From NCBI GenBank assembly GCA_964441705.1, contig CAYTWF010000001.1, positions 57,277 to 121,276 of the forward strand: DNA of 64,000 nt, written 5' to 3'. Under the pieces are notes generated by a model, which was not told the DNA's origin, did not search any database, and saw only the letters and a program-made list of their open reading frames with translations. Below are positions 63,970 to 64,000 of this stretch, in pieces. The number at the start of each line of letters is the position of its first letter. Position 1 is the stretch's first letter. The DNA comes from Eshraghiella sp964441705. GTDB taxonomy: Bacteria > Bacillota > Clostridia > Lachnospirales > Lachnospiraceae. A program made the position numbers and the translations under genes.

Positions 63970-63978
63970 TGGTATAAT
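63970..63978 (+). promoter_or_regulatory. Extended -10 promoter reading out of the window
   Basis: TGGTATAAT on the plus strand, divergent from capA; its gene lies beyond the window. Confidence 0.5.
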
Positions 63979-64000
63979 GCAATCGTTAAACGCAATGGAA

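Overview
The window reads as chromosome of a motile, Gram-positive, obligately fermentative gut-type Firmicute, most likely a Lachnospiraceae (Lachnospira/Roseburia/Butyrivibrio-like). The basis is family-level recognition: AT-rich DNA with strong AGGAGG-type ribosome sites, a chemoreceptor, CUT1 sugar uptake with YesM/YesN-type regulators, phosphorolytic glycosidases, a two-subunit glutamate synthase and a FucO-type alcohol dehydrogenase. I cannot fix the genus from sequence alone. I see no insertion sequence, prophage, CRISPR array or plasmid function.

Layout. 1-6.5 kb: class A PBP (cut by the window edge), YigZ, PAP2 phosphatase, beta-CASP nuclease, lipid kinase, DUF3810 protease-like membrane protein. 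6.5-13.6 kb: glutamate synthase gltB-gltD behind a leader with inverted repeats, then a tandem-GNAT protein. 13.8-20.8 kb: YibE/F membrane protein, a 1549-residue surface PHP-domain protein, a serine hydrolase. 20.8-21.9 kb: tRNA-Gly(GCC) followed by a tandem array of hairpin-like repeats. 22-43 kb: a carbohydrate island. It holds a soluble hybrid kinase, a chemoreceptor in one tight run with a GH55-like exo-beta-1,3-glucanase, a GH94 phosphorylase, a probable GH161 beta-1,3-glucan phosphorylase and a GH30 enzyme; then a binding protein with two permeases, and a second solute-binding lipoprotein with a sensor kinase and AraC-type regulator. 43-46 kb (minus): a LacI-like sensor fused to a diguanylate cyclase, a cytidylate-kinase-like protein and an unknown protein. 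46-50.7 kb: Nudix, SNF-family transporter, fucO, a promoter followed by a multi-hairpin region, and a LysR regulator. 50.7-51.5 kb: a second tRNA-Gly(GCC) with a second array of the same repeats. 51.5-64 kb: PanE-like reductase, DegV, PHP protein, TraX, Mbeg1-like hydrolase, two degenerate-GGDEF/EAL proteins, a Gly-rich membrane protein, a ClC antiporter, a Cache-HAMP-GGDEF protein and a CapA lipoprotein.

Two things stand out. First, two separate tRNA-Gly genes in the same orientation, about 30 kb apart, are each followed by a terminator and then by a 0.55-0.8 kb array of strictly 51-bp units. Each unit carries TGGGTCTCA and TGAGACCCA arms held 17 bp apart, with a second interspersed unit type. 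I do not recognise this as a described element. Second, the gene set between the two arrays looks like a complete beta-1,3-glucan system: sensing by chemotaxis, exo-cleavage at the cell surface, ABC import, and phosphorolysis in the cytoplasm to save ATP. The substrate assignment is inferred from enzyme families, not shown by the sequence. Four proteins carry GGDEF and/or EAL domains, so cyclic-di-GMP signalling is prominent, including one cyclase apparently controlled by a cytosolic sugar-binding-type domain.
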